DNA of 64,000 nt. Origin: Okapia johnstoni. Its lineage: Eukaryota > Chordata > Mammalia > Artiodactyla > Giraffidae. A program made the translations under genes and the position numbers. Numbering within the stretch: the stretch's first letter is position 1; each line of letters starts with the position of its first letter. Below, piece after piece: positions 24,045-35,726 of the stretch. The DNA lies in NCBI GenBank assembly GCA_024291935.2, contig CM044309.1, forward strand, positions 496,001 through 560,000, written 5' to 3'. A model generated the notes under the pieces. It did not search any database. It had not been told where the DNA came from and was given only the letters and a program-made list of their open reading frames with translations.

Positions 24045-24093
24045 ACAGCAAAAGGAAAAAACACGAACAAACTTTTTGGCCAACCCAATACTT

Positions 24094-24749
24094 GGCCTCT
24101 GGTCCCATCACTTCATGACAAATAGATGGGAAAGCAATGGAAACAGTGACAGACTTTATTTTCTTGGGCTCCAGAATCACTGCAGAAGGTGACTGCAGCC
24201 ATGAAATTATAAGACGCTTGCTCCTTGGAAGAAAAGCTATGACAAACCTAGACAGCATATTAAAAAAGCAGAGACATTACTTTGCTGACAGAGTTCTGTC
24301 TAGCCAAAGCTATGGTTTTTCCAGTAGTCAGGTATGGATGGGAGAGTTAGATCATAAAGAAGGCTGACAGCCGAAGCATTGATGCTTTTGAACTGTGGTG
24401 TTGGAGAAGACTCTTGAGAGTCCCTTGGACTGTAAGAAGATCAAACCAGTCCATCCTAAAGGAAATCAGTCCTGAATATTCACTGGAAGGACTGATGCTG
24501 AAGCTGAAACTCCAATACTTTGGCCACCTGATGCAAAGAGCTGACTCATTTGAAAAGACCCTGACGCTGGGAAAGATTGAGGGCAGGAGGAGAAGGGGAC
24601 AACAGAGGATGAGATGGTTGGATGGCATCACCAACTCAATGGGCATGAGTTTGAGCAAGCTCCAGGAGATGGTGAAGGACAGTGAGGCCTGGTGTGCTAC
24701 AGTCATGGGGTTGCAAAGAGTTGGACACGACTGAGCAACTGAACAACAA
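24094..24749 (+). mobile_element. 5'-truncated BovB LINE abutting the mariner
   Basis: It begins in the BovB 3' region (GGCCTCTGGTCCCATCACTT) and ends GACTGAGCAACTGAACAACA. CAATACTT occurs at 24086-24093 and again at 24750-24757, consistent with an 8-bp target-site duplication whose left copy covers the end of the mariner and its TA. BovB therefore inserted at the mariner edge. Frames are broken; only peptides such as [20 protein letters not shown] remain. Confidence 0.92.
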
Positions 24750-25027
24750 CAATACTTTGTTTAAGGTAAAGGAGATAAAGGGTTAACAAGATCGAGGAAG
24801 ACAATCAGATGGAGTGAAAGTACAGTCTTCTGTTAGGTAATAAGGAAAGTTATGAACGGTCATCACTTCATCTAGCTAATATAAAAGGAATATTTTGTAA
24901 TTTCTGTTCTCTAAAAATGCATATTCTTTGTCTATAATTTATCAATTGTAAAAACAGAGGTAATCAAAGATCTTGAACCAGCACAGTATGTTTCAAACTG
25001 AGGTCATAAAATCCAAAGGTACCTTTA

Positions 25028-25170
25028 ACCTTTTAAAAAAATTTATATTGGAGCATAGTTGACCTACAATGCTGTGTCAGTTTCGGGTGTAGAGCAAAGT
25101 GATTTAGTTATACGTGCACATATATGCATTCTTTTCCAGATCCATTTCCCATATAGGTTATTAGAGTGTT
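25028..25170 (-). repeat. L1 3' end, antisense
   Basis: TATTGGAGCATAGTTGACCT, ACAATGCTGTGTCAGTTTCG and CAAAGTGATTTAGTTATACG match the reverse of the ruminant L1 3' terminus. Confidence 0.8.
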
Positions 25171-25484
25171 GAAGAGAGTTCTCCGTGATGCCCTTCAGCC
25201 TTTTAACAAAGGAAACAGGAGACAATATTAAGGGTAAGTTTATTTCTATTTGCCTCAGTCATGTGAGTCTGAATGCACGCATATGCATACCGTGTCATGA
25301 TGTAAAGTATATTTCCTCTTGTGATTATACTTTAAAGTTTGAAAAACTTTTCAAAAAATTAGAATAGAGAAATCGCATAGCACACTGCTGATGAAAAATT
25401 AGCCAAAGTCAATGGAGTCATGATTTTTTTTTTCAAACTTTAAACTTTTCATTTTGTATTAGGGTATAGCCCACTAACAGTGTC

Positions 25485-25640
25485 GTGGCCTTTTTAGGTG
25501 AACAGAGAAGGGACTCAGCCATGCATATCCATGTATCCATTCTCCGCAACCCCATTCCATCCAGACTGCAACACAGCATTAAGTAGAGTCCCATGTGCTC
25601 TACAACAGGTCCTTGTTGGTTACCCATTGTGAAGACAGCA
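25485..25640 (-). repeat. L1 3' UTR fragment, antisense
   Basis: ATGTATCCATTCTCCGCAAC, CAACACAGCATTAAGTAGAG and TCCTTGTTGGTTACCCATTG match the part of L1 just 5' of the piece at 25028-25170. The two may be one broken insertion. Confidence 0.7.
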
Positions 25641-26094
25641 GCGTGCACAAGAGTCATGGTTTTTTTAACGAAGACTCAGCAGAAAGAGGTTCCACCCAAT
25701 GCTATGCCAGTTTCAACATCCACATTTCTTTTAGTCTTTCTTTTGTAGCTTATTACTTGCCTAAGTAAACTGCCTACTAATGATACTTATTTTTACCCCT
25801 TATAATATAGTGTACTTTTAAAATTGTACTCTAGAGTATAGAGATAATCATACTTTACACAGAAAAAAAACTCAAACATGATCCCTGTTTTTCATTTCCA
25901 GTCCTAACACTGGCTAACTTCCAGCTTCTTGGGACCTCAATATCTTCGTATGCTTCTTTTTTATATAAAATGCAAAGGTCAGGAGAAAAGATGGCTGAAA
26001 TTTCTTTGGTTTTAAAATTTGATTGTTTTGATTTAGTGGAAAAGCAGACATTTTTCTTTATCAATCCTTCCTGGGTACTTGGAGCACAAGGCTA

Positions 26095-26172
26095 ACATCA
26101 AAATATGAATCACTTTGCTGTACATCTGAAACTAACAAAATACGGTAAGTCAACAATACTTCAATAAATTTC
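26095..26172 (+). repeat. L1 3' terminus
   Basis: ATGAATCACTTTGCTGTACA, CTGAAACTAACAAAATACGG and CAACAATACTTCAATAAATT match the sense L1 3' end. Confidence 0.75.
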
Positions 26173-26332
26173 TTTTTTAAATTATTGTTCTCCTTGCAAC
26201 CACAAATCCCAGTTGCAATGGGATTGAAATACTTTGCCGGGAATGAAAAGTTCTCTGGATGTTGGCCTATAAACCCCAACCTGACACCCCAAAGCACAGA
26301 GCCCCAGCTGGTGATCAACCAACATCAGCTTC

Positions 26333-26628
26333 CCAGGCCTCCTTAGAGGTCCAGTGGTGAAGAACTTGCCTCTCAGTGCAGGAGACGTGGGTTTGGTCCC
26401 TGATCCGGGAAGATCCCACATACGACGGAGCCACTGAGCCTGTGACCCAAAGTGCAGAGTCTGCGCTCTAGAACCATGAGCCCCAACGACCGAAGTCCAT
26501 GCGCCCTGGAGCCCGCACTCCAGGACAAGAGAAGCCGCGAGAAGAAGCCCACATACCGCAAGCAGAGAAAAGGCCACGCGGCAGCGAAGACCCAGCACAG
26601 CCAGAGACAAAAGATAAATACATAGAGT
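26333..26628 (+). repeat. CHR-2/Bov-tA3-type SINE
   Basis: A tRNA-like head (GGCCTCCTTAGAGGTCCAGT) leads into the long non-BovB body with CACTGAGCCTGTGACCCAAA, AACCATGAGCCCCAACGACC and AGACCCAGCACAGCCAGAGA, and a tail AAAAGATAAATACAT. The complete body explains the long minus-strand reading frames here. Confidence 0.85.
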
Positions 26629-28362
26629 GACAAGTCCGCCTTCCCTTGTGCTCAGAGAGCATCTCTCACTGACTCTCACCACCCCGCGCTTGTGAAACTC
26701 AGGATTCTGCGTGCTTACCATACTCCTTAGGAATGTACACATATGTGTCAGAAAATTACATTGTAGAAACTCATATTTCAAGGGTTGTCGGGACCACTAT
26801 TTGAGGACTCCTGGCCGAGGTTTCCTCTGTTTCAAGCATTCAGGTGTTCTTGCAGAGCAGGAGAGACTGAGCCTGGCAAGAACGAGGATGGGACTTCCAA
26901 AAAGAACAAAGACAACCTGTGCCTTGCCGAGTGACTCAGTGCTGGCCCTGTGCTCCCTGAGTCACAGCCCATCCATCACCGGCACCCTTGGAGGGCATCC
27001 TGCTGACACAGCCCACCACCGTCCCAGCTGCCAGATCGCTGGTATTCTGCGAGGAAATTATGTCCTTCTCTGCATCTGCTGATTTAGTGCCCTGGCACAG
27101 GAAAACCTTTCAGAAAGGAAAAGCAGAACTGGGTTGCCATCACGGCAACAATGATCTAGCAAGGACCTGTTATTGCAAAGTGGTTCAGACCTGATGCCTG
27201 CTTTCTGCAATCACGCTGGTCACTAATATGTGATGATGGCTGAAATGGGTGTGAGAGACCAAGCATAAGCCATTCAGGGAGCGGCGACATTTGTGGGTCT
27301 AGAACCACCAACAGAAACTTCATGCATGTGACAGAGGTTAAGCTGAGTCTTGAACTAAAAGTAAGATACACATAAGACAGGGAAGAGGAAGGACATTTCC
27401 AAAAGTGGGAAGAACAAAGTATCCAAAAGTGCAGAGGCAGAAATACACCTGGCCTGTTGGCATGGATCAAGAATCAACATGAAATATTATCTCTATAATC
27501 TGCATTTTGCATCCCACATTTGATCAAAGGAGTATATCTAACCCATCTCATTAAAGCAATATGACTCATAGAGCAGGTCTCACTAGCTAGCTTTTCTCTG
27601 ATCTGCATTCTATAAAACCGTGTCCTAGAAAGTGTGACATTCTTCCTATCACCTCTTTGTGGTTAATCGGGAACCCCATTCTCCCACATCTCTTTGATCT
27701 GATCTGCTTCTGGAGTGAGAGATCTTGGTCAATTACAGAACTGGGTGAAATTCGATCAAAAGAGTCCATTACTACATTGCACAACACTGCTGAGACCTGG
27801 AAAGGGCAGAAGAAACGGCTAAGGAGGATCTCTATTAGAAAGAAACTTTAGTAGAAAAGATTAAACATTGACCCACAGAACTGTTAAATAAAATACTGCC
27901 TCATTTTATAGGAAGATGAGCCACAAACAGATTAAATATCTATTTAATGTGAAGTTTAGAACTGGCATGGTCTCTGTAGGCACATCTGAATCATTGAGTT
28001 GATATGACTCATGTCTTACCTCGAGGCTGTTGCCCAGTATGGGCACTGCACAAAAACAGCACCAGACCTGGAGAGCGAGCTCTCTACTTGCCATGACACA
28101 TGAGGACAAAGAATGCCACCTGCCACATCAGCAAACAACACTGTGCCCATCAGGCCAGCAGCCACCACAGCCGCCCCCAGCAGTGCCCGGGGGGCGATAC
28201 AGGATGGGGAAGAAGAGAATACCAGCCTTAGGGAGTCAAGGTTCACATCAAAGCAATGGTTTCAGTGAGCCCAGACTCCTGCATCTTCACATTCATAGAA
28301 AAGCGCTAAATTCATTCCCGATGTCTGTTTTTCTTTAATTAACAGTCATCTTTTGATGTTCC

Positions 28363-28530
28363 CACTACCCGGCTTCTGTTGCCAAAACAAACCTGGCATA
28401 TATAACTGGCTCCTCCCTCCCTAGAGGCACCTGAGGGGCTGCGCCCGGGGCTTCAGTCCTCAGCAGGTCTGCCAGATAAACACAGCTCTCGCCCTTAGGT
28501 TGTGCTTCTTTTACTGTTTCAGTTGACACA
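28363..28530. repeat. Possible endogenous retrovirus LTR fragment
   Basis: A TATA-like GCATATATAACTGGCTCCTC is followed by GGGGCTGCGCCCGGGGCTTC and CCAGATAAACACAGCTCTCG, then a T-rich segment. This is the U3/R/U5 order of an ERV LTR read on the plus strand. No internal retroviral region is visible nearby. It is a resemblance only. Confidence 0.35.
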
Positions 28531-28872
28531 TATGTGTGATGCTACATCTATCCAGATGTAGCATTTTCTAATTCTACCTGACTGGGGTATATTTTTTTTA
28601 ATTCATCCATCCAGAGAGGACACCTTTCTCTCATTAGCTCAAAAGCTTCTCAGAGGTGAATCGGGAGTTCTGATTCTCCTTCTGCATGCAAGCTTTATTA
28701 ATAAACACTTTGTAGCTTACTCAACTTTCTCAATATTGGGGATAAATACACAAGAAGCTGGAGAATAGATGGGGTAGAATTAATTTAGCCCGTTCCTTGG
28801 AACGCTGTCCCTGCATGAGCGCCCCTGTTACCCCCGTGTCCTCACACCCCGCGAGAGGCCCGGCCCGCTTAC

Positions 28873-29061
28873 CTCGCTCTCCTGGCGAGCCCGGCACACC
28901 GGCATTTCCTGGGAAGCCCGGGGCACCTGGGGGTCCTTGCTCACCAGGGGTTCCAGGGGAGCCTGGCCTTCCAGGCTCTCCAGGAGGCCCCTGGATGGTC
29001 CGCACTGATGACGAGTGGCTGGGAATCTGGTTAAGGATGGCCGTGTACCTGGCCATGTGAC
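28873..29061 (-). CDS. COL12A1: COL12A1 exon: end of NC2 and start of COL1
   Basis: The exon is 189 bp, phase 1 in and 1 out. It completes a split Ser codon (A|GT). It then encodes [20 protein letters not shown] and TIQ of NC2, followed by [20 protein letters not shown] and on to GVPGSPGER, the first 39 residues of COL1. The NC2 part is predicted helical and acts as the hinge between COL2 and COL1. GSPGER followed by Gly from the next exon resembles GxPGER integrin-binding triplets. The acceptor is CTGTCTCAG and the donor G|GTAAGC. The plus strand also stays open because collagen codons reverse-translate into Gly/Pro-rich sequence. Confidence 0.97.
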
Positions 29062-31352
29062 CTGAGACAGGAAGGACAAAGACAGCACCCGATGAACAGT
29101 TATACGTGGAATGGGAGAACTGGACGTACTATTTGTCAAGGCTCCGAACAATTGTTAGACACCCACCAAGGCAAGAGGCACATCCCTCTGAACTAAGTTG
29201 ATTTCCAAATGAAAAGATTCTGCATTTCCCTTTGGATGATATTAACAGCTGGATTGTATTCAAATCCCATCTCATGTGGTTGGAATTCCACTGCTCACGT
29301 CAGCATCTCAGTAAATATCACTGAGCAGAGGTCATAAATTTTATCTTTACCCCCAACATTTATCCGACCCCTAAACCCTCACCCAGCTGCCCCTTTTCTC
29401 CAGTAATTTCCACCCAAATGATTTGTCTTTTTTTCCAACCCACAAAGCCTGCCCCACCCTCTTGCTCACAAATCCCCAGACAAGCGCTCTGCTTCAACTC
29501 ATCTCTTCACTGCCAAGCCTTTTTGCAGAAACTTTTACTTGAGTCCCAGCTGCAGAAACTCTCACTAGCTTTATTTTTTTTTTTAATTTGGCTTTTTTCT
29601 CATTATCCCTTAACTCAGCTGAGCCTGTAAGAATGGACGTTAATAATTACAAGTAAAAACTGAGAAAATATTTGATATTAAAATTCTCCATTTTCCCAGC
29701 ATCATCAGTAGATGACATTTCCCTACAGAAGTGAATTTTCCAAATGACTATTATTTATTCCTTTTTAAGTATCCAACCCTAAATAAGGAATGGCACCATT
29801 TCTAGAGGGATGCTTTCTAAGATACCGTCAATGCCTTCTTAAGCCTAGGAGCAGGACTGTCATTAGGACTGGCTGGCTGACGACGCAGGCGCCACCAGGA
29901 GGCACGTTCGTGAGTCTGGGTAGGAGCAGCCGCTTCTGCCTCTGCCTCTCAGCTTTCTGCTCTGATAAAGGGGCCGTCCTCCATCACTGCTCCAGCTGTC
30001 ATCACTGCAGCCTCACAGAGTTCCACCTTTCCTAGCATAATTCTTCTGATTAGCTCGGGACTAAGAAGCAGATAACCGAGCAAGTGAGGAATTATAAGCC
30101 ACGTGATAATCAAGCTCTGAGGTGGAGCTGAAGGGAGGAAAGGTGAAGCTCGGATGACAGAGACTCAGCTCTGGGGAGGCTGAGTGTTGCTCACAGAGCC
30201 ACATCCAGTCTCTGCTGTGTTCCTCTCCGACAAGGACATTGATGGGCAGGCCCTCCCTGTTTCACAGGCCTGCTTCAGCTCTGGTATAACTCCACTGATT
30301 TCTGTTTCCGAGAAATTATTCACAGGAATCTGACAATTCCTGAGGGGAAAAACTGGATTTTGAAATCTCAATTTTTAGGCCACATTTCAAACAATCACAT
30401 ATCCATATAACGCTTTTATTCCAAAGTGGAATAAGACAGTATCTATTGTGATATAGTCCTTGTGTTATGGTCAATGAGTCACATTAGGATTTAACCCTTA
30501 GGTTTCCTTAAAATAATTATGTACCCATTTACATTGTATACGTGAAATGAGAAACCTACAAAATAATCCAAGATAGAGGTTAGCTTCAGACATTTTCTAC
30601 TTAATGTTCAGTTTCCCTTCTATAATTAATTGTGTTTTCAGAGATTCTTATTTTGGTATTAAACTTAAGTAGTTTCACTTGTAAATTCTCTATTTCATAC
30701 ACACTAGTGTACTATATAACATAAAATGGAATCAAGTTAAAATAGAGGGAAAGTTCAAGTTTAAAATGAAGACATGGGGCAGGTGTGATGTCAAGTGTGT
30801 CCCAGTGTGGTTTCTGGCATGGACCCGAGGGCCATGTCAAATGTCACGTGCAGCTCGTGCCCATGCGTGCATGCGTGTTTGTGTCTGTATTTTATGGCAT
30901 AAGTCTTAAGGAGAAGGGCCTTGGGCTAACCAAAGAAATGGATAAGAAAGAGATATTGATTTAAATCCCGAGATTGGAAGGTAAGTTCTGATGCCTTAGT
31001 TTGGCAGCTTTCAAGTCCTTAGCACTTGAGAAAAAAGATTTATTTATTTGGAGAGATGAAGAAGAAATAAAAGATTTGATCTGGGCAGTCAAGTTAAATG
31101 TATACAGGCGAACAGAGAGCTTCCAGATGATCAGCAGAGAGGAATCTGGCGTCTGCACCATCCGTGTAGGGCGCGAGGGTGATCTGTAATGAGATTAGAT
31201 GTAAAGAGGTGGTGACCTCAGGTGGGTCAGTGACGGCCAGTTGTAAAGGTGGTGTGTCTGCACCAAGGCCATGCTTAGTCTTTACACTCGTGCAGAAGGC
31301 GAATTTCCGTTGGCCGAGTAACCGCGAACATCGGGGACCACAGCGCACTTAC
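29062..31352 (-). other. COL12A1: COL12A1 2.3-kb intron
   Basis: The donor is GTAAGT (31347-31352) and the acceptor CAG (29062-29064). Apart from a possible L2 trace near 29440-29500 I see no recognisable repeat. The sequence from 30400 to 30760 is A/T-rich. Confidence 0.75.
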
Positions 31353-31419
31353 TCTGGATGAGCTGCTCGCACACCTGGCGCGCCACGGCCCTCACCATGG
31401 CCTGAGACTGAAGGTCGCC
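31353..31419 (-). CDS. COL12A1: COL12A1 exon: first part of NC2
   Basis: The exon is 67 bp, phase 0 in and 1 out. It encodes GDLQSQAMVRAVARQVCEQL then IQ and the first base of a Ser codon. The single Cys in VARQVCEQL is a candidate for interchain disulphide bonding near the COL2/NC2 border. The polypyrimidine tract CTCTTTCTCTCCTCCAG and donor GTAAGT are strong. Its Gly-Asp start continues directly from the GERGER end of COL2. Confidence 0.97.
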
Positions 31420-32385
31420 CTGGAGGAGAGAAAGAGCAGACTCCTGACTATCGGCTGCGGCCCAGCCCGCGGCAGGACCCCCAGGACAGAGCTGGGACTC
31501 GACCCACTGCTGCCCCCGGGCCCTTCACTGCCGAGCCACAGGCAGGATGGCCCACAGGTGCACACGGAGAAGGCGCACCCGGCACGCGCGCTGCGGGCTC
31601 CCGAGAGCCCGCTTAGACTAGGAAGCTAAGCATGCACTTCCAGTCCCAGGTTCTAAAGAAATAGAACAGTTTTGAAAGAAGCCCGTTAACTATATATTAT
31701 TTAATGCCTTCTTTATCACTCTTAAGAGCTTATAAAATACAGCACTTTCTCAAGCAGTGGCTTACTGAATACTAATAGCAACTCAGAGGAAAGATGTTAA
31801 ATCCGTTTATAGAGTTAAAACCTTACTGCCCAAGTTTTCACCGAGGTCATCGGATGAGACCAAGGTCACCACTGCATCTATCAGAAGTGATAGATGCACG
31901 GTTATCTGAGCAGCAGTACAATTTCTCAAGAGAGAGAGAAGGCTCCTGAAATAACCTGTTTTAAGTCTCACAGCCAGTGCTCTGACCCTACACTGTCATT
32001 GCTTTCCTGGGCGCCGATATCGGAAACACGCAAGCCTTGATCTACTGCTTGGCGTTTTGAATAGAGCGTTTACTTCTCTGAAACCTTTTCACATCCGCTA
32101 TATAATTTCTTCATTAAATCCACTCTGTGAGTTAAATGAGTGGTCCTCTCCATTTCATCCCTAAACAAATGGCTTCAGGTCATCTAGCTGGACCAGCAGA
32201 GCTGCAACGATAAGCCAGCAGGCCTGACTCCCAGCCCGTAGGAGGGACCCGCTTGAAAAGGTGCTCACAGTCAGGTGAGCTGGGGGGGATGGGTAGTAAA
32301 GTGGTGACTGACCCGGACAGAGAACGGCCCTCCCTCCCCAAGCTCCCGGACAAAGGTACGCAGCCAGCGGTCCAGAGATACTCAC
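31420..32385 (-). other. COL12A1: COL12A1 966-bp intron
   Basis: The donor is GTGAGT (32380-32385). It includes a MIR-like stretch at its upstream end and GC-rich sequence at 31440-31620. No other feature seen. Confidence 0.75.
32115..32240 (-). repeat. MIR-like fragment, antisense
   Basis: TGAGTTAAATGAGTGGTCCT, TTCAGGTCATCTAGCTGGAC and CAGGCCTGACTCCCAGCCC follow the antisense MIR order. Strongly decayed. Confidence 0.5.
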
Positions 32386-32421
32386 CCTCTCTCCCCTCTC
32401 TCCCTTTGCTCCAGGGACACC
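32386..32421 (-). CDS. COL12A1: COL12A1 exon: last 12 residues of COL2
   Basis: A 36-bp exon, phase 0 at both ends, encoding GVPGAKGERGER. It is the shortest exon here and follows the 9-nt collagen unit (4 x 9). It closes the COL2 helix; the next exon opens NC2. The charged GERGER end is typical of a helix terminus. Acceptor GATTTTGCAG, donor G|GTGAGT. It is too short for simple ORF finding and is accepted because register, phase and splice sites all fit. Confidence 0.95.
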
Positions 32422-32625
32422 CTGCAAAATCGTAAATTGTCGAGTTAGGATGCCGCACTCAGCCAAGCATAATGATAGCGTATCTTTTCTGATTGTGTGA
32501 AGACGTTTTCCTTAGCTCTCATCATTCTGCAGCAAAAGTAGACACACAGCAACAGGAACAAACAGCAACCTGTCATCCCGCCAAGCAGCAACGTCTCTGT
32601 GCTGTTGTTTCCTTGTGGGTTTATT

Positions 32626-32790
32626 TAAATTTACTTATTTGTAATTGAAGGATAACTGCTTTACAATATTGTGCTGGTCTCTGCCACACGTCAAGATGAA
32701 CCAGCCATAGGTGTATACATGTCCCCTCCTTCCTGAACCCCCTCCCCGACCCTCCACATCCCACCCCTCGAGGATTTGCGGAGCCCGGTT
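32626..32790 (-). repeat. L1 3' end, antisense
   Basis: AATTGAAGGATAACTGCTTT, ACAATATTGTGCTGGTCTCT, AACCAGCCATAGGTGTATAC and CCCCTCCTTCCTGAACCCCC match the reverse of a ruminant L1 3' UTR. Confidence 0.8.
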
Positions 32791-34008
32791 TGAGCTCCCT
32801 GAGTCACACAGCCAATCCCCCCTGCGATCTGTCTAACACACGGCAGGGTGCGCGTCCGTGTCACTCTCTCTATTTGCCCCGCTCCCTCCTTCCTTCCCGC
32901 CCCCTCACATCCGCAAGTCTCCTCTCTGCGCTCCATTGCGGTCCTTTAAACATCTTACTCTTTAAACACTCGAAACATTTTACTCTCCCAGTCTCTGATT
33001 GCAAAGTCACAGTACGTTTGAATACAAACACTGGGATCCTGCAGCAACACTGCTTTGTAATACAGTGTCACTGAATAAATCATTCACATCTTTTCACACG
33101 AAACGCCCCTCTCTCCTGATGCTGCACAATCGATCTTACAAATCTCTGCTGAAAAGAGACATTGTTTCCATTTCTGAAAGCATATCTCTCACAGGAAGGA
33201 AAAGATCTTCCAACCTAAGAGCTCAAGTAAAAGGCAGAATCTGTGAAATCCTGGCTCTTCACCCTGCTTTCCATTCGGGATTAACAGCACACGAGGCCTT
33301 CTCCCCGATTCTGCCTGGTAATGTGAGCCTGTATTAACACGAATTCTCGGCTCAACTATTGTTTTGTTTTGTGGCTTAGCTACTCTCTGACTCATAGGAA
33401 ACCTTACCATATCTGTAAAAACTTGTGCTGAAAAACAATAGAGTTTTTTTTTTTTTTTTTAGTGTTTCTGCAATGAAATTACAGGTATAAGGCAAAACAC
33501 GTGTCTTCAGAAGAATTTCTTCTTCTTGTTTCAACTCCAAGGCAGTGTAATCGATTTCCTGAACAACACTTTTTTATAACCCCTACCAGAAGGATCGTAA
33601 GTGCCATTTACAGATGGAATCTGTCAGGCTGTCAGACTGTTCCCAGTTGTTACCATAATCTCACCAGGTCCCAAATCAAACTCTGTCTCTTTTCCAAAAA
33701 TCTCTACTCAGTTAGTCATCCAAAATCAAAATTCTGGGTTCACTCCATTGTGTGCAGCTAAACTGGCTTTCTGGAAAAATGAAGCGCCCTGACTTGTACT
33801 GTTTGCGGCTGGCAGAGGTGTAAATACTTGTACTGGGGCTGACTCCAAGCAACAAACACGCCGTCACTGAGGATGGACTTTCAGAGGGAAGAGAAGCGTA
33901 AAATTCACTCTCCTGAGCAGGTGCAGCCCAGGCCCGCCCGCCACTGCTCTGTCTCCTCTCCTTCCTCCCCTGCTTCTCGCACGTCTATCTCTCACACACT
34001 AGCACTTT

Positions 34009-34133
34009 ATGTGTTGTTTTGTTCTTGGCCGTACCCCGTGGTACGTGAGATCTTAGTTCCCTGACCAGGGACTGAATCCGAGCCTCTGCAGTGGGAGCTT
34101 GGGGTCTTCATCACTGGACCACTGAGGAATGCC
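34009..34133 (-). repeat. CHR/Bov-tA1-type SINE, antisense
   Basis: The plus strand carries TTGGCCGTACCCCGTGGTAC, CTTAGTTCCCTGACCAGGGA and CACTGGACCACTGAGGAATG, the reverse of the older ruminant SINE. Confidence 0.85.
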
Positions 34134-34596
34134 CCCCACACACTTTGGCATCGCAGCTCCTCTTATACCCACCCCTCTGTTCCACCACCCAGCTGCTACC
34201 CCAACCATCTCACGCCAGGGCATTTGCACCTTCCTTCTAGTCAGCTTTCCTAACGAAAGACCCTCCTTTTCCAGTTCATCCTCTGCACAACCACGAGTCT
34301 CGTCCTCCTAGTATGGCCAGGATACAATTTAGAAAGCTCAGTGAGTTCTGACTGATGGCATCTCTTCCTCTATTCAAAATCACCTGGTGATTCTTAGATA
34401 TCCATGTGACAAAGTCAGAGTCCTCGCTTTCAAAGACTCATTACTAATGTGTGGCCCCAACTTCCACTGCCATCTGGTCATCAAAAGTACAACTTCTCAT
34501 TCCAGCAGACCTGGCCTAGTCACTATATAAGAACACTTGTGAGAAAGGTATTAAGCGTATATCTCATATATTAAGTGTCAGCAATAGGCATATTCT

Positions 34597-35121
34597 AAGT
34601 TATGACCAACCTAGACAGCATATTTAAAAGCAGAGACATTACTTTGCCAACAAAGGTCTGTCTAGTCAAGGCTATGGTTTTTCCAGTAGTCCTGTATGGA
34701 TGTGAGAGTTGGATGGTGAAAAAAGCTGAGCACCAAAGAATTGATACTTTTGAACTGTGGTGTTGAAGAAGACTCTTGAGAGTCCCTTGGACTGCAAGGA
34801 GATCCAACAAGTCCATCCTAAAGGAGATCAGTCCTGGGTGTTCATTGGAAGGACTAATGTTGAAGCTGAAACTCCAATACTTTGACCACCTCATGCAAAG
34901 AGTAGACTCATTGGAAAAGACCCTGATGCTGAGTAGGATTGGGGGCAGGAGGAGAAGGGGACAACAGAGGATGAGATGACTGGATGGCATCACCGACTCA
35001 ATGGACATGGGTTTGGGTGGACTGCAGGAGTTGGTGATGGACAGGGAGGCCTGGCGTGCTGAGATTCATGGGGTCGCAAAGAGTTGGACACGACTGAGTG
35101 ACTGAACTGAACTGAACTGAA
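34597..35121 (+). mobile_element. 5'-truncated BovB LINE (about 525 bp)
   Basis: It starts at AAGTTATGACCAACCTAGAC and ends GTGACTGAACTGAACTGAACTGAA. Decayed BovB C-terminal peptides are visible, with stops. No clear target-site duplication was found by eye. Confidence 0.93.
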
Positions 35122-35183
35122 TGTGATACTCAAGTACCACCCATTTCATACTAAGTCTTTACCACTATATATATTTAACAATG

Positions 35184-35402
35184 TGAGTGCAGAGCTGCTC
35201 AGTCGTGTCTGACTCTTGGCGACCCCATGGACTGTAGCCCACCAGGCTTCTCTCTCCATGGAATTCTCCAGGCAAGAATACTGGAGTGGGTTGCCATTTC
35301 CTCCTCCAGGGGATCTTCCAGACATAGGGATCAAACCCGTGTCACCTACGTCTCCTATTTGGCAGGTGGGTTCTTTACCATTAGCGTCACCTAGGAAGCC
35401 CT
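35184..35402 (-). repeat. Bov-tA-type SINE, antisense
   Basis: The plus strand reads GCTCAGTCGTGTCTGACTCT, GGAATTCTCCAGGCAAGAAT, CTTTACCATTAGCGTCACCT. It lies about 60 bp after the BovB copy. Confidence 0.93.
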
Positions 35403-35726
35403 ATTTAACCATGTTAACAAAAAGATTTCTCTTCTCTCTATGTAGACGGTAAGGTCTCTAATGCTGGTCACCATAACTTATATTACTTTATATTTCCAAA
35501 ACCACCTAGCCGCTTTTTTCCATAAAAGAGTCACTTGAATATTCAGCTGAGCCCAATATTAAATCAAAATATTTATCATAAATCTAGGACTGATGCCTAC
35601 TTCCTTTTCAAGCATTCGATGCAATACAAAACCAAAAGTCAGCAAACAAAAATTAGTATCTGTTCCTCATCTTTAATATACTAAGAAATCGTAAATACTA
35701 CTAGTTTAAAACTCAAGCTGCTTTTA

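Larger units (their letters stand above)
22397..24088 (-). mobile_element. Full-length mariner element interrupted by two SINEs
   Basis: Imperfect inverted termini CTGGGTTGCCCAAAAAG (from 22397) and CTTTTTGGCCAACCCAA (to 24088) are flanked by TA at 22395-22396 and 24089-24090. Removing the two nested SINEs leaves about 1.28 kb, the normal mariner length. The minus strand encodes broken transposase pieces. Near 23600-23720 is LHFWHIMLYYFKKGKNATEM (N-terminal). Around 22490-22760 are HPLYSPDIALLDFHLFQSLP and NSINGKNFNSLEDCKRHLEQ, carrying the final Asp region of the D,D34D core. Stops and frameshifts make it inactive. Confidence 0.93.
5474..28872 (-). other. COL12A1: COL12A1 23.4-kb intron
   Basis: This is a single intron (donor GTAAGC, 28867-28872). 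The flanking exons join in frame inside COL1 with no residues missing, so no coding exon is hidden here. Contents are the SINEs, BovB, L1, mariner and tandem repeats listed separately. Stretches 5500-7550, 15200-17200, 17450-18750, 19000-19770 and 26640-28360 show no element I can name with confidence; some may be decayed L2, MIR or LTR sequence. Confidence 0.85.

Noticed and set aside
26182..26781. 199-codon minus-strand frame
   Set aside because: It runs through a CHR-2/Bov-tA3 SINE and its flanks, with no protein family resemblance or splice context.
28797..29060. Plus-strand frame with collagen-like Gly/Pro triplets
   Set aside because: It is the antisense of the true COL12A1 exon. Gly (GGN) and Pro (CCN) codons are reverse complements, so collagen exons look collagen-like on both strands. 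Splice sites and NC2 match only the minus strand.
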